A DNA stretch of 64,000 nucleotides from Gracilibacillus ureilyticus (GCF_900111195.1 NZ_FOGL01000014.1:51906-115905); one strand, 5' to 3'; shown: positions 46,662 through 56,370, counted from the stretch's first letter. Made by a program: numbers and translations. The notes: generated from the sequence alone by a model not told the origin.

Positions 46662-48725
46662 CTATCCAAATACGACTTGTCCTTCCTTATCGAGCTTCGC
46701 TTTAATAAATGTCGTTTCTTTAACAACTGGTCTAATTGCATCTCCGATTCTTATTATGGTTCCCTCATGCGCTTTCATAATAATAATTGATTGATCTTCA
46801 GGAACCGATAATACCGTTTTTGTTCCAGTAACTGTGCCGACCTCTCCGACATTTATGCCAAGTCGGCCATATACCTCTCCACCTCTTAAAATTCCACTGA
46901 TGTTTAACTTACCGCCAGAGTGTACTTTTGAGTTGATACATCCCTTACCTATTATCGTTACATTTCCACTTGAGTATATTTTGCTATTTGTGACATTGGC
47001 AAGGGTAATATACGAATTGGGCTCAACATCTGCTTCGGTTGAGCTCGCCAGTTCTTTCATTAATTCCTGAAGTCTTTCCAGCTTATCTAATGAAACAACT
47101 TGATTTGACAATGTTAAAAAAAGTGCTTTCAACTCAACCGCAACAGTTTTCCATTCAGGTTCTTCAATAAAATCGGCAGCTTTTCCCACAATATCTACAT
47201 ACCTTTTTGCCTGAGTTTTGAAATCTCTAAACTTTTTTTCCAGCAGCAGTATAATTAACGGCTTTAATCCTTTGGAGAGCAGTTCATTTGATTTATAAGC
47301 TTTAGCTGTTGTCAGCTGCTGAATATTTTGCAGCATTTTATCCATATGCTTATCAAGGATTCGTAATATGTGGCCAAGTTCCATGATAAGAAGATTATGT
47401 TTCCCCGCTGTCAAATTTGAGTTAAAGACATTTCCTTTTGTAATAATGGACTTGGAAGCAGTAAGTACAGCTTCACTTACTGCCTTGTGAATAAAAATAT
47501 CTCCACCGGCTTCAACTGTCATATTCTCTTCAACTTCCCCCAGTATGTCTATATCGCCACTGAAGCGGATATTCCCTGAAGAAAGATTCACATTGCCATC
47601 ATGAACAAGCTTTGCCATAATCATTGCTTTAACTGTTCTGCCTCTTTGTTCGATAACTGGTCTTCCGGATTCTGTTGATATTATTTTATCTTCCAGGATA
47701 TTAGTACCTGAACCGGAGATAACGCGCAGATCTTTGGGCTGTTTTGCAGCAAGTTCTTCTCCTAATACAGACATCCCTGGTAAGCCGGGGATTGACGGAT
47801 GTAAAATAGCAATAATTGTCCCAACTTCAACATTTGGTATAATCGTTGTATCACGGAAGTTCACATTTCCATGTTCATCTTCTACAAGTCCATTTTCAGT
47901 ATTTACCGGAACCTTAACTTCCAGTTCTGCGTCTAATCCATGTTTTGGCTCTTTACCAACTGCAACGACAAACTTTCCGTTATTCTTAGATTCTATCGCA
48001 TGCTGGATAGCCTTCTCATTTAATCCAAATGTAACATTGTCATTTTTCAATTGTTCAATTATTTGTTCTCGTGTTAGTGAATTAACAGGCTTTACGGACT
48101 CTTCCAACTCTAAAGCAATGTGATCACCGGGTGGAACATTTTTTAAATTTCTTAGAATAACCTCACCAGGTTTAACTTCCAATATTGCCTCTAACTTGTC
48201 TTTAGAAACTACTACCGTCCATGAAGTAGGTTTTTCTTCATAACTTTCATATTCCAGCCTGTAATCATCTTTAGGACTGACAATTACTGATTTATCTGAA
48301 ATTAACTGACCATTTTTAAAGAAACTTATTCCTTCACCAATTGATATTGTGGCAAAATGCTTACTGTCGTCAGATTTAATATAAAGTCGATTATTATTTA
48401 CCGATGCTATTTCTGCATCGTTCTTACCAATGGAATGAGATTTATTAACTGGAGCTGGTCTTACTTCTGGTTCTGATAATTCTTCCAGAGAATCTATCAT
48501 TTCCTCAAGTAATGGTTCTTCTGATTGAGTATTGGACTCTTCGCCGTTCTTTTTAGCAGAAAGTGATATTTTTACAATAGCTGGTTTCTTTCGTAACCCT
48601 AAGAATCCTCCCGTGCTGTCCTGAATAATTTCTATATTTACCTCTTCCCTGGCTGCGTCCATCAGAAGCAAACCACGTTCAACAGCTTCTTCTACAGACT
48701 TGCCTTTTGAAATTATATGGTTCAT
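46662..48725 (-). CDS. Jag-N/FapA (DUF342) protein
   Basis: 687-residue cytoplasmic protein. Residues 1-55 form a Jag_N domain (IISKGKSVEEAVERGLLLMDAAREEVNIEII and GGFLGLRKKPAIVKI). The rest is a FapA/DUF342 protein: LNEKAIQHAI, then a right-handed beta-helix-like region with repeated glycine turns (NVNLSSGNIRFSGDIDILG, MTVEAGGDIFIHKAV, KITSSGNV-type repeats). A helical insert of about 120 residues interrupts it. FapA proteins are linked to flagellar placement or assembly in some bacteria; function here is not established. Confidence 0.78.
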   Translation of the reverse strand: MNHIISKGKSVEEAVERGLLLMDAAREEVNIEIIQDSTGGFLGLRKKPAIVKISLSAKKNGEESNTQSEEPLLEEMIDSLEELSEPEVRPAPVNKSHSIGKNDAEIASVNNNRLYIKSDDSKHFATISIGEGISFFKNGQLISDKSVIVSPKDDYRLEYESYEEKPTSWTVVVSKDKLEAILEVKPGEVILRNLKNVPPGDHIALELEESVKPVNSLTREQIIEQLKNDNVTFGLNEKAIQHAIESKNNGKFVVAVGKEPKHGLDAELEVKVPVNTENGLVEDEHGNVNFRDTTIIPNVEVGTIIAILHPSIPGLPGMSVLGEELAAKQPKDLRVISGSGTNILEDKIISTESGRPVIEQRGRTVKAMIMAKLVHDGNVNLSSGNIRFSGDIDILGEVEENMTVEAGGDIFIHKAVSEAVLTASKSIITKGNVFNSNLTAGKHNLLIMELGHILRILDKHMDKMLQNIQQLTTAKAYKSNELLSKGLKPLIILLLEKKFRDFKTQAKRYVDIVGKAADFIEEPEWKTVAVELKALFLTLSNQVVSLDKLERLQELMKELASSTEADVEPNSYITLANVTNSKIYSSGNVTIIGKGCINSKVHSGGKLNISGILRGGEVYGRLGINVGEVGTVTGTKTVLSVPEDQSIIIMKAHEGTIIRIGDAIRPVVKETTFIKAKLDKEGQVVFG

Positions 48726-48875
48726 GGCTATACCTCCTCATTGGACGAACAGTGAATAAATGCTGATATTAGATTCTTTCTATACTGTTACTTCATTATT
48801 CCACCATTAATATGTAAATAACCATGGATATCACTTCACAAACCTGCTTTTAAGTAGATTTCCTTTAATTAAAAA

Positions 48876-48935
48876 AATACTTCTTAAAAAAGGAATAAGA
48901 AAAACGCTTTTCTTTATAAGAAGTACTTTGCTATT
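48876..48935 (-). terminator. Long hairpin after a small membrane-protein gene
   Basis: AGTACTTCTTA and TAAGAAGTATT (minus strand) enclose a second pairing AAGAAAA/TTTTCTT, followed by a T run on the minus strand. Confidence 0.6.
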
Positions 48936-48945
48936 AAATTCTTTC

Positions 48946-49167
48946 TTAGATTGTAGGTTTAATTATTGTCTGCCACCATAGAAAAATACTTATAAGAATT
49001 ACTAGAAAAACAATAACACTCTTTACACCATATGGGATTTTATTCGGTATAAAACGGAGTGCCAAGGATGCAACAACACCGGCAGTCAACATATATATTA
49101 CAGCATAAATTAACATTCCTAAAAAATTATCAACCGGGAGTTGCATTGATTCTTTAATTATATCCAC
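48946..49167 (-). CDS. Hypothetical two-helix membrane protein
   Basis: 73-residue protein with hydrophobic segments LGMLIYAVIYMLTAGVVASLAL and VKSVIVFLVILISIFLWW, separated by RFIPNKIPYG. I do not recognise it. The start ATG 49167 has GTGGG about 7 bases upstream. The hairpin after the stop supports a separate transcript. Confidence 0.6.
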   Translation of the reverse strand: MDIIKESMQLPVDNFLGMLIYAVIYMLTAGVVASLALRFIPNKIPYGVKSVIVFLVILISIFLWWQTIIKPTI

Positions 49168-49361
49168 TTTCCCACCTCATTACCACATTTTTCTGCCAAT
49201 CATATATTCACAAATACTATCATACATGATTCATTCCAATTTGAAAGCATTTTTCTGCATTTTCTCATGCCACAGAGAATCCTGCTAAGGTTCGCTGTGC
49301 TCGCATTATATGATATATCTTTTAAAAAATGCCCATTATCCCATGACTTCTCTTGTTCTTT

Positions 49362-50330
49362 CTACTGCAATTCTTTAATTAATGCATCAGGTTTTGTTCC
49401 TCTTAGGCCTTGTATCATATTTTTTGCTGCAAATAACTTCATTTGTTCGCGAGTTTCTGCTGTTGCAGATCCAATGTGCGGCAATGTAACAACATTCTCC
49501 ATTTTAAGTAACGGATTTGCCGGACTGACCGGTTCCTGTTCAAATACATCCAATCCTGCCCCTAATATTTCCTTATTCCTTAAAGCATTAATCAGTGCAT
49601 CTTCATCAACTACAGCACCTCTCGCAGCATTAATGAAAAAGCAGGTTCGCTTCATTTTTCGAAATGCCTCTTCATCGATTAAATGAAAGGTTTGTTTTGT
49701 TAACGGTGTCATTAACAGAATAAAGTCCGAAGTTTGCAACAGTTCTTCCATTTCTTCATAATATACACCAAGCTCTTCTTCCACCTTTTTATTCCTATTC
49801 CTGTTGTGGTAACTAACATCCATTTCAAACCCTGATTTTGCTCGTCTGGCCACTTTCTCGCCAATTCTTCCCATACCAATGATACCCAGTTTTTTATGAT
49901 GAACATTATATCCGAATAAGGTATGATCAACAGACCGATTCCATTTACCTTCTCTCACATATTGATGCAGCTCGGGAATACGACGGGCAGTTGCCAATAA
50001 TAATCCAAAAATTAAATCTGCCACTGTTTCATCAAGGACATATGGAGTATGTGTTGCCAGAACATTCGCTTTTTTAATCGCTTCCACATCAAAATTATCG
50101 TAACCAACTGAGATATTACTAACGACTTCCAAACGATTAGCTGTCTGCAAAAACTCTTTATCAATAGTATCTTTAGAGGTTAGTAATCCATGAAAAGACG
50201 GGATTTTCTCAAGTAGTTGCTCTCTTGGCATTTTTTCTGATTTATCCCATCTCTCTAATTCAACTTCCTTTTCTAAATACTCGATAACTTTTTGTGGGAT
50301 TGGTTCTGTAACTAATACCTTTTTCTTCAT
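49362..50330 (-). CDS. D-isomer 2-hydroxyacid dehydrogenase (glyoxylate/gluconate-type)
   Basis: 322-residue NAD(P)-dependent dehydrogenase. The nucleotide motif is LGIIGMGRIGEKVARRAK. The catalytic triad is visible: Arg in NAARGAVVDEDAL, Glu in DVFEQEP, His in LPHIGSATAETR. NRNRN after strand beta-2 has basic residues, which favours NADPH. Closest in type to glyoxylate/hydroxypyruvate or 2-ketogluconate reductases such as YvcT; the substrate is not decidable here. ATG 50330 has GGAGTGAG 5 bases upstream. Confidence 0.85.
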   Translation of the reverse strand: MKKKVLVTEPIPQKVIEYLEKEVELERWDKSEKMPREQLLEKIPSFHGLLTSKDTIDKEFLQTANRLEVVSNISVGYDNFDVEAIKKANVLATHTPYVLDETVADLIFGLLLATARRIPELHQYVREGKWNRSVDHTLFGYNVHHKKLGIIGMGRIGEKVARRAKSGFEMDVSYHNRNRNKKVEEELGVYYEEMEELLQTSDFILLMTPLTKQTFHLIDEEAFRKMKRTCFFINAARGAVVDEDALINALRNKEILGAGLDVFEQEPVSPANPLLKMENVVTLPHIGSATAETREQMKLFAAKNMIQGLRGTKPDALIKELQ

Positions 50331-50361
50331 CAACTCACTCCTCCATAGTAAAACAATTAAA

Positions 50362-51171
50362 TTATATTTCTGAACGAATTTTCATAATAATTCCTGCGGT
50401 TTCCTCTATTGATTTATCTGAGACATTAATCACAGGACAGTCTAATTGTTTCATCCAATTATCAGCTGTTTTCAGTTCTTTTTTTATTTGATCCATTGAT
50501 GCATACTTTGACTGTGCAGGCAAACCTAATGTCTTTAAACGTTCTGTTCTTATTTTAAGCAGATGTCCCGGATCGATAGTCAAACCGACTACCATTCTGT
50601 CAGCTGGTTCAAATAACTCTTCTGGCGGTTCCATTTCAGGCAAAATAGGTAAATTAGCTGTTTTAATCCCTTTATGTGCCAGGAAAATACTCAATGGTGT
50701 CTTTGAAGTTCTCGAAACGCCGATAAGCACAACATCCGCTAGCAGTAATCCTTTTACATCTTTGCCATCATCATATTTAACTGCAAATTCGACTGCCTCG
50801 ATACGTTTGAAATACTCTTCATCCAATACTTGTCTCTGGCCAGGCTCCGGTTTCGGATTATCATTAAAGGTGTCTATATATGCTTGCATCATCGGACCCA
50901 TAACATCAACCGCCCGAATATCCTGGCGAATTGCTTCCTGTTGCATTTTTGCACGTAATTCCGGCTGAACGAGAGTATATGCAATAAAACTGTGATTTTG
51001 CTTTACCTTACCAACAATTGCTTCAATTTCTTCTTCAGTCTGGATATGACTATATCTCTTAACTCCGACTTCATTGTTAGTAAACTGTCTGATGGTAGCT
51101 CTTACAACTGCCTCGGCAGTCTCTCCAACAGCATCTGAACATACATAAATAAACCTATTATTTAATACCAT
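50362..51171 (-). CDS. yqfL: PEP synthase/PPDK regulatory kinase-phosphorylase family protein (YqfL)
   Basis: 269-residue DUF299 protein with the nucleotide-binding loop VVLIGVSRTSKTPLSIFLAHKG and IYVCSDAVGETAEAVVRA. The family contains ADP-dependent kinase/Pi-dependent phosphorylases of PEP-forming enzymes. In B. subtilis YqfL modulates CcpN activity. ATG 51171 is set by AAGGGGAG 8 bases upstream and lies 19 bases after ccpN, forming the conserved ccpN-yqfL operon. Confidence 0.92.
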   Translation of the reverse strand: MVLNNRFIYVCSDAVGETAEAVVRATIRQFTNNEVGVKRYSHIQTEEEIEAIVGKVKQNHSFIAYTLVQPELRAKMQQEAIRQDIRAVDVMGPMMQAYIDTFNDNPKPEPGQRQVLDEEYFKRIEAVEFAVKYDDGKDVKGLLLADVVLIGVSRTSKTPLSIFLAHKGIKTANLPILPEMEPPEELFEPADRMVVGLTIDPGHLLKIRTERLKTLGLPAQSKYASMDQIKKELKTADNWMKQLDCPVINVSDKSIEETAGIIMKIRSEI

Positions 51172-51190
51172 ACTTACGCTCCCCTTTGTT

Positions 51191-51829
51191 CTATGCTTCT
51201 GACTCCACTTCAATTAATGACTTAACAATATTTGTTTTCGTAATCCTTCCTACTACCTTTAATGAATGAGGATTTTCGTTTACTTTTTTTACAACAGGCA
51301 AGCTGTCAATTTGATAATAAATTAACTTCCGAGCAGCCTCATACACACTGTCATCAGGCTCAACTGTATAAACTTTTGGTTTTTTTGTCATAACAAGTTG
51401 AATTGGCATAGAAGCAGCCTGCGCATTCCCTAATGTTACTTTTAATAAATCTTTCCGGGAGACAATTCCCGAAAGGAAATTATCTTCATTTACAACAACT
51501 AATGTTCCCACATCTTCTAGAAAAAGTGAGATTACCGCATCATTAACAGTAGTCGAGGCATCTATAGTAACAGCAACACTCTGAATTTCTTTTACAGGTG
51601 TTTTATGCCACCATTCTGACCGTTCCATATGGTTAAGACTTTTCTTTCCTAAAAAATATCCTACTTTAGGTTTGGCTTCAATATTTCCGGTCATTACCAG
51701 TACAGCCAAATCAGACCGAATCGTCCCTTTACTGACTCCAAGCATTTCGGCTATTTGTTCTGCAGTTATAGGTTCATGTTTCTTTAATATTTCAATAATT
51801 TCCTGTTGCCTTTTCGTAAATTCGATCAT
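51191..51829 (-). CDS. ccpN: CcpN, repressor of gluconeogenic genes
   Basis: 212-residue regulator. An N-terminal HTH (EFTKRQQEIIEILKKHEPITAEQIAEMLGVSKGTIRSDLAVLVMTG) is followed by two CBS domains (IDASTTVNDAVISLFLEDVGTLVVVNEDNFLSGIVSRKDLLK and a second near the C terminus) that sense ATP/ADP. In B. subtilis it represses gapB, pckA and sr1 on glucose. ATG 51829 is chosen by AGGAGG 7 bases upstream; the longer frame to 51862 precedes that site. Confidence 0.93.
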   Translation of the reverse strand: MIEFTKRQQEIIEILKKHEPITAEQIAEMLGVSKGTIRSDLAVLVMTGNIEAKPKVGYFLGKKSLNHMERSEWWHKTPVKEIQSVAVTIDASTTVNDAVISLFLEDVGTLVVVNEDNFLSGIVSRKDLLKVTLGNAQAASMPIQLVMTKKPKVYTVEPDDSVYEAARKLIYYQIDSLPVVKKVNENPHSLKVVGRITKTNIVKSLIEVESEA

Positions 51830-51911
51830 TCTTTTCCTCCTGATCCATCCATCCCAAATCAAGTAATATTCATTTCCCTTACTTCGTCATCAGTAATTAT
51901 ATTCCTCTATA

Positions 51912-51941
51912 ATCATAACATATTTTTAATGATTAATTGAA
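51912..51941 (-). promoter_or_regulatory. Candidate ccpN promoter
   Basis: On the minus strand TTCAAT (51941-51936), 18 bases, TATGAT (51917-51912), with an extended TG before the -10. The remainder of the 51830-52167 gap holds this and the MFS promoter; nothing else stands out. Confidence 0.45.
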
Positions 51942-52103
51942 AAAGGTACGTTAATTCATACATAAAATTCTTATCAGACATTTTTTGTCCAAAAAACAGG
52001 CAGAACCGGTCCATTTAATGCACTCTTATATGTAAAAATGATGCATTATTTATAGTAGTGGAACAAAGTTAAATTCTCGGGAAAGCATTTGGGTACATGG
52101 TTG

Positions 52104-52132
52104 TTTACACTTTTCATCTAAGCACTTACAAT
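52104..52132 (+). promoter_or_regulatory. Sigma-A promoter of the MFS gene
   Basis: TTTACA (52104-52109), a 17-base spacer, TACAAT (52127-52132). Confidence 0.65.
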
Positions 52133-52167
52133 ATAGTCATACTTAGAAGAATACAGGAGAAGAATTC

Positions 52168-53403
52168 ATGAATATTCATAACAGAACAAATTACGCCCTT
52201 TTATTGATGGTTGTTTTCGGTGGTTTTTTAATTTTCGGTATTTCGGAAAATATTAAGGGGCCAGCACTCCCCGACATGCAGACAGAGTTTAATCTGAGCG
52301 ATGGTAAGCTCGGACTTTTACTCGCAATTAACTCTTTTAGCTTTTTAATTGCCTGTACTTTTACTTCATGGTTAATTGACAAGATCGGCGCAAAAGTTAC
52401 AAGTATTATTACATTTGTTTTAATGGCCTTTTCCGGGTTTTCTATTTACTTATCTATAAATTTTACTACACTGGCAGGAGGCTATTTCCTTCTATATTTA
52501 GGAAATGGAATGCTGGAGATTGGACTCGCAATAATTGCTGCAAGAATATTCACTAAAAATACAGGCACGATGCTTAACTTATCACACTTTTTTTACGGGC
52601 TTGGTTCAACAGTGGCACCTATCGTTGCAGCACACTTGATGGGATGGGAAATTTCTTCTGCCATTCTCGGTTGGCGGGGAATGTATATGATTATGCTGTC
52701 TTTATCTTTATTACCATTAGTCCCCGTCCTACTGAGCAGATTTCCAAAAAATAACAATGATGAGACAGAAGATCGTACATCTATCAAAAAACTATTAAAG
52801 GATCCTATTGCATGGTTAATCGTTTTTGCATTATCTATGGCAGTGACAGCGGAGTTAGGGATGGCTTCATGGCTTGTCAATTATTTAGTAAAAGTTAATG
52901 AATGGCAATTAGAGGATGCTTCAGCTATGTTATCGATATTCTTTTTCTCATTTATGCTGGCAAGGCTTTTACTCGGTCCTGTAACAGATCGCTTCGGATA
53001 TACGAAGTCTATCATTCTCTTTTCCCTATTTGCAGGGATCACCAGTATGATACCTATATTCGCTGGGGAGAAATTTGCCATATTATTTGCTGTTTCCGGA
53101 TTCGGTATTGGCCCCATATATCCTACAATGATGGCACTTATTGCGAAAAAATACACTAAAGGTACAGATACTGCAATTACATTTACTGTTACATTAATTG
53201 GAATTGGTACCGTATTATCGAATTTACTGATCGGTTATATTATCCAGGGCGTTACAGTATTATCACTACGCCCAACCTATGAAGCTAGTAATCAGTTAGG
53301 CATGAAGGCAGGTTATTTTTTCCTTGCCCTCACTGCATTATTGTGCGGGACTATATGTATGGAGATTTACCGAAGACTAAAAAAGGCAGAAAATATTTTA
53401 TAG
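52168..53403 (+). CDS. MFS transporter (sugar-type, FucP/GlcP-like)
   Basis: 411-residue major-facilitator protein with 12 predicted helices. Motifs are DKIGAKVTSIITF in loop 2-3 and DRFGYTKSIILFS in loop 8-9. Features such as GNGMLEIGLAIIAARIF and LNLSHFFYGLGSTVAPI resemble the fucose/glucose permease group (FHS family). AGGAGAAG lies just before ATG. It is a single gene next to ccpN; sugar transport is inferred and drug efflux is not excluded. Confidence 0.75.
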   Translation: MNIHNRTNYALLLMVVFGGFLIFGISENIKGPALPDMQTEFNLSDGKLGLLLAINSFSFLIACTFTSWLIDKIGAKVTSIITFVLMAFSGFSIYLSINFTTLAGGYFLLYLGNGMLEIGLAIIAARIFTKNTGTMLNLSHFFYGLGSTVAPIVAAHLMGWEISSAILGWRGMYMIMLSLSLLPLVPVLLSRFPKNNNDETEDRTSIKKLLKDPIAWLIVFALSMAVTAELGMASWLVNYLVKVNEWQLEDASAMLSIFFFSFMLARLLLGPVTDRFGYTKSIILFSLFAGITSMIPIFAGEKFAILFAVSGFGIGPIYPTMMALIAKKYTKGTDTAITFTVTLIGIGTVLSNLLIGYIIQGVTVLSLRPTYEASNQLGMKAGYFFLALTALLCGTICMEIYRRLKKAENIL

Positions 53404-53441
53404 AAAAAGCATGGGCTCACAAGTTGAGCACCATGCTTTTT
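53404..53441. terminator. Bidirectional terminator
   Basis: AAAAAGCATGG and CCATGCTTTTT enclose an inner GCTCA/TGAGC stem. It serves both convergent genes. Confidence 0.88.
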
Positions 53442-53442
53442 C

Positions 53443-55155
53443 CTATTGTGTTAATCCTTCTATTTTCATTGTTTCAACAGTTGCCGTTCCGTTGTCTAAC
53501 ATATTAACTTCTGCAGTAATTTTATCACCTTTTTCTAAAAATATAGCTAAAGGTACGTTACTTGCATTTACTGTATATATTGTTTGATCTGCTTGTAATA
53601 AAAACTGTACAACCTGCCCTTGCTCTGTTGAAGTAACGAGAACGCGGTTAATTTCACCTGTTTTCGTCTCCAACAAAGCTTCATCCGTCGCTCCGACATT
53701 ACCTGGATTCTGCAGCAGTGCCATCCGGTAGGCATCGAGTGCCTTGTTTGCAGTTTCTCCAAAAACAACAAAATCAGAATCATTTGCTTTAATATATGCA
53801 TATTGTTTGTGTAAGCCATTTGGATCAAGAACATTTACAACCCATGTAGGATTACCGTCAATATTATACAAAACAGGCATATAGCCTTCCCAGCGTTTTT
53901 CAGGAAATTCTTTATTCACAATTTGTTTCGCACCTTCACTATCCATTATAGCGTTATTGGTCTCTCCACTATAATAAGTCAGTTCACCTGTTCTGGCATC
54001 AATTAATGTATATCCCAGTGCAGAATCAATATTCTCTTTTGGTGAAGTCAGGTCAGTAAAGTAAAACATAGACCCATTTTCATCAAATATTGGTGTCACG
54101 CTAGATTCAGACCCTGACTCATTAGGAATCTTTACATCACGTTTACCAAATACACTATTCAGCCATCCGTGAATATACTTACCAAAATAATCATTTTGCA
54201 ATGAAGCAATTTCAGAACTGATGGATCCCTCAATAAATTCCGGTGCTTCACTTGTATGATACATTTTCATATCACTCGTTACCGGATCTATTACAACTAC
54301 CATAAGCTCCTTCATATCGGGTTTATTTGTTATATGCACAGGGCGATAAAGAGATTGCACATACCATGGTTTTCCATCTTCATCTACCTCAATTTGCGCT
54401 TCCCCACTTTGAATATATTGCGGGTATTTATTATAAATTACGCGGTTGACATTTTTGTGAAAGTAACTTGAGTTAGTGTACTGCATTGGACTGTCATGGA
54501 ATTCCGGTTGTGCATTTACATTCGTTGCAGAGATAGTAAAATAACCCGGTGTTTCTTTTCCGCGTACAAATTTCCAAAATCCCGAAAATTCAACAGGTGC
54601 TACATAAACTACCTCACCATTAACTTTCTGCACTTGGAGCTTGCCTAAGTCATAAAATTGTGGATTAGGTACAACACTCATTGATTTTTGAATCTTGTTT
54701 CGGGCAAATTCCGGTGCTACCGTTATTGGTGTTTCATCTTTAGACAGTGGTTTTGCCTCTTCTTCCATTGATACATCTATCGACTGATGTGCTTCATCTA
54801 GACTGGCGAAGCCTGCAATGGTTACTATAATAATTCCTATTGCCGCAAGGGTAATTAATGCAACTAATGGAGTTAGTTTTCTTGTCTCTGCTTTTTCCCC
54901 AACCTGTATGGAATACAGGAAAAGCGGGAGTAATACTACAGCGATAATAGTATTAGCAATCAGCATGTTAGGTACAGTAACAGTCGGCATTATGAAATAA
55001 AAGATTACTGCTGTTACTGCATAACCAACCAAAAACCACCCTAATCCTTTTTTTAATATATTCGTTGTCCCTTCTTTTGAGATACTAACTGTAATAATTA
55101 CTCCGATGAAATAGATAATCATCGCTATTAATGATGCTATTAGAACACCTATCAT
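53443..55155 (-). CDS. Large membrane-anchored protein of unknown function
   Basis: 570-residue protein. Four hydrophobic segments fill the first 130 residues (LIASLIAMIIYFIGVIITV, WFLVGYAVTAVIFYFIMP, MLIANTIIAVVLLPLFLY, LVALITLAAIGIIIVTIAG). A large soluble domain of about 440 residues follows, with repeats of the form 'GxPWYVxSLYRP', 'MFYFTDLTSPKEN', 'GNPTWVVNVLDPNG' that suggest tandem PepSY-like or beta-rich units. I do not recognise the family. ATG 55155 is set by AAAGGGG 9 bases upstream; codons to 55218 are hydrophilic and lack a site. Probably extracytoplasmic. Confidence 0.7.
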   Translation of the reverse strand: MIGVLIASLIAMIIYFIGVIITVSISKEGTTNILKKGLGWFLVGYAVTAVIFYFIMPTVTVPNMLIANTIIAVVLLPLFLYSIQVGEKAETRKLTPLVALITLAAIGIIIVTIAGFASLDEAHQSIDVSMEEEAKPLSKDETPITVAPEFARNKIQKSMSVVPNPQFYDLGKLQVQKVNGEVVYVAPVEFSGFWKFVRGKETPGYFTISATNVNAQPEFHDSPMQYTNSSYFHKNVNRVIYNKYPQYIQSGEAQIEVDEDGKPWYVQSLYRPVHITNKPDMKELMVVVIDPVTSDMKMYHTSEAPEFIEGSISSEIASLQNDYFGKYIHGWLNSVFGKRDVKIPNESGSESSVTPIFDENGSMFYFTDLTSPKENIDSALGYTLIDARTGELTYYSGETNNAIMDSEGAKQIVNKEFPEKRWEGYMPVLYNIDGNPTWVVNVLDPNGLHKQYAYIKANDSDFVVFGETANKALDAYRMALLQNPGNVGATDEALLETKTGEINRVLVTSTEQGQVVQFLLQADQTIYTVNASNVPLAIFLEKGDKITAEVNMLDNGTATVETMKIEGLTQ

Positions 55156-55320
55156 TAATAATGTCCCCTTTCTGATCTTCTGTAATACTTTACGGTTCAC
55201 TAGTGCGAAAGGTTTCATTTATTTTTCATCTATGAGACTTTCAGTATTTCCGGCCCACTTCACCACAGATTAATTAATTATCAATTTTTTATACTTGTAA
55301 GCACATACTCATTATTACAT

Positions 55321-56001
55321 TCAAATATAAATTTCTTCCATCCAGTCTTGTAACCCCAGTTCTTTATTTGTGCGAATATCTTCCACATCCATCTGCTCAA
55401 TTATGGATCCATTCTTCATTACAATGATCTCATCGAGTAATGGTTCTATTTCCAATAGTTCATGGGTTGTAAGCAATAAAGTTTGTTCATCCAGATTCAC
55501 AAATTGAATGATACTTTTAATAATCTTTTGCTTCACAATAGGATCCAGCCCGGCAAGCGGTTCATCCAATATGAGAAATGGCACTTTCCTGGAGAGTGTA
55601 ACCACTATCTTCACTCTTCCTAATTGTCCTTTTGACAAATATTTTATTTTTTCACTTTTATCTAATTGAAAAAAATCCGCCATTTGTTCTGCTTTATTTT
55701 CATCAAAGTCTTTGAACTGAGAATGATAGAATTCGATTAATTGCTTTATTGTAAAGCACGGATAAAAATACTCACTATCAGGACTAAATGCAACCACACT
55801 GCTTCTATCTTTGTTATTATTCATTGTAATTTTTCCATGGGTTGGTTTAAGAATGCCTGCAAGAAGCTTTACTAAAGTAGTCTTTCCACAACCATTTTCC
55901 CCGGCAATTCCGATTATTCTCCCGATTCTCAGCTCAGCATTGCAATCGTGGAGAATTCTTTTCATTCTCACTTTTTTACTTATATTCTCGATTTTAATCA
56001 T
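55321..56001 (-). CDS. ABC transporter ATP-binding protein, YhcG-like
   Basis: 226-residue ATPase: Walker A GIAGENGCGKTTLVKLL, signature KYLSKGQLGRVKIVVTLS (degenerate), Walker B FLILDEPLAGLDP. ATG 56001 follows GGGGGGAG by 5-6 bases and overlaps the GntR gene by 8 bases. The three-gene order permease-GntR-ATPase matches B. subtilis yhcEFG. Confidence 0.86.
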   Translation of the reverse strand: MIKIENISKKVRMKRILHDCNAELRIGRIIGIAGENGCGKTTLVKLLAGILKPTHGKITMNNNKDRSSVVAFSPDSEYFYPCFTIKQLIEFYHSQFKDFDENKAEQMADFFQLDKSEKIKYLSKGQLGRVKIVVTLSRKVPFLILDEPLAGLDPIVKQKIIKSIIQFVNLDEQTLLLTTHELLEIEPLLDEIIVMKNGSIIEQMDVEDIRTNKELGLQDWMEEIYI

Positions 56002-56368
56002 CTTCTTCTCCCCCCTTAAATTGGGACAAATTTGACTGAATTTCCTCACTGGTAAATCCCAGCTTTTTCATATCTTGCATAAACTGTTGAACATATTGTT
56101 TAACAAGTAAGCTTCTCCACTGGCTAATCATTTGCTGATCACTTGTTACAAATGTCCCCTGCCCTCTTTTTGTCTCAGCTAGTTTCTTTCCTTCCAATTC
56201 CCGGTAAACACGTTGTATTGTATTTGGATTGACTCCTTTATCAATTGCAAGCTCCCTGACAGAAGGCAGCTTTTCCCCTTCGCTTTTCTTATTGCTAACA
56301 ATTTCCTGAATGATCTCATCAGCTATTTGAAGATAGATCGGCTTATCTGTACGAAAATATTGTGCCAC
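55994..56368 (-). CDS. GntR-family repressor, YtrA/YhcF-like
   Basis: 124-residue short GntR protein: winged helix (KPIYLQIADEIIQEIVSNKKSEGEKLPSVRELAIDKGVNPNTIQRVYRELEGKKLAE) and a helical tail ending GGEEDD. GTG 56368 follows GGAGG by 7 bases. It starts 2 bases after the permease stop. It is the probable binder of the perfect palindrome in front of the operon. It is clearly related to the YtrA-like protein at 32552-32947. Confidence 0.87.
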   Translation of the reverse strand: MAQYFRTDKPIYLQIADEIIQEIVSNKKSEGEKLPSVRELAIDKGVNPNTIQRVYRELEGKKLAETKRGQGTFVTSDQQMISQWRSLLVKQYVQQFMQDMKKLGFTSEEIQSNLSQFKGGEEDD

Positions 56369-56370
56369 CG

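Noticed and set aside
52098-52118. cre-like sequence over the -35 of the MFS gene
   Set aside because: TGAAAAGTGTAAACA on the minus strand lacks the central CG of cre and needs a one-base shift to align; too weak to call.
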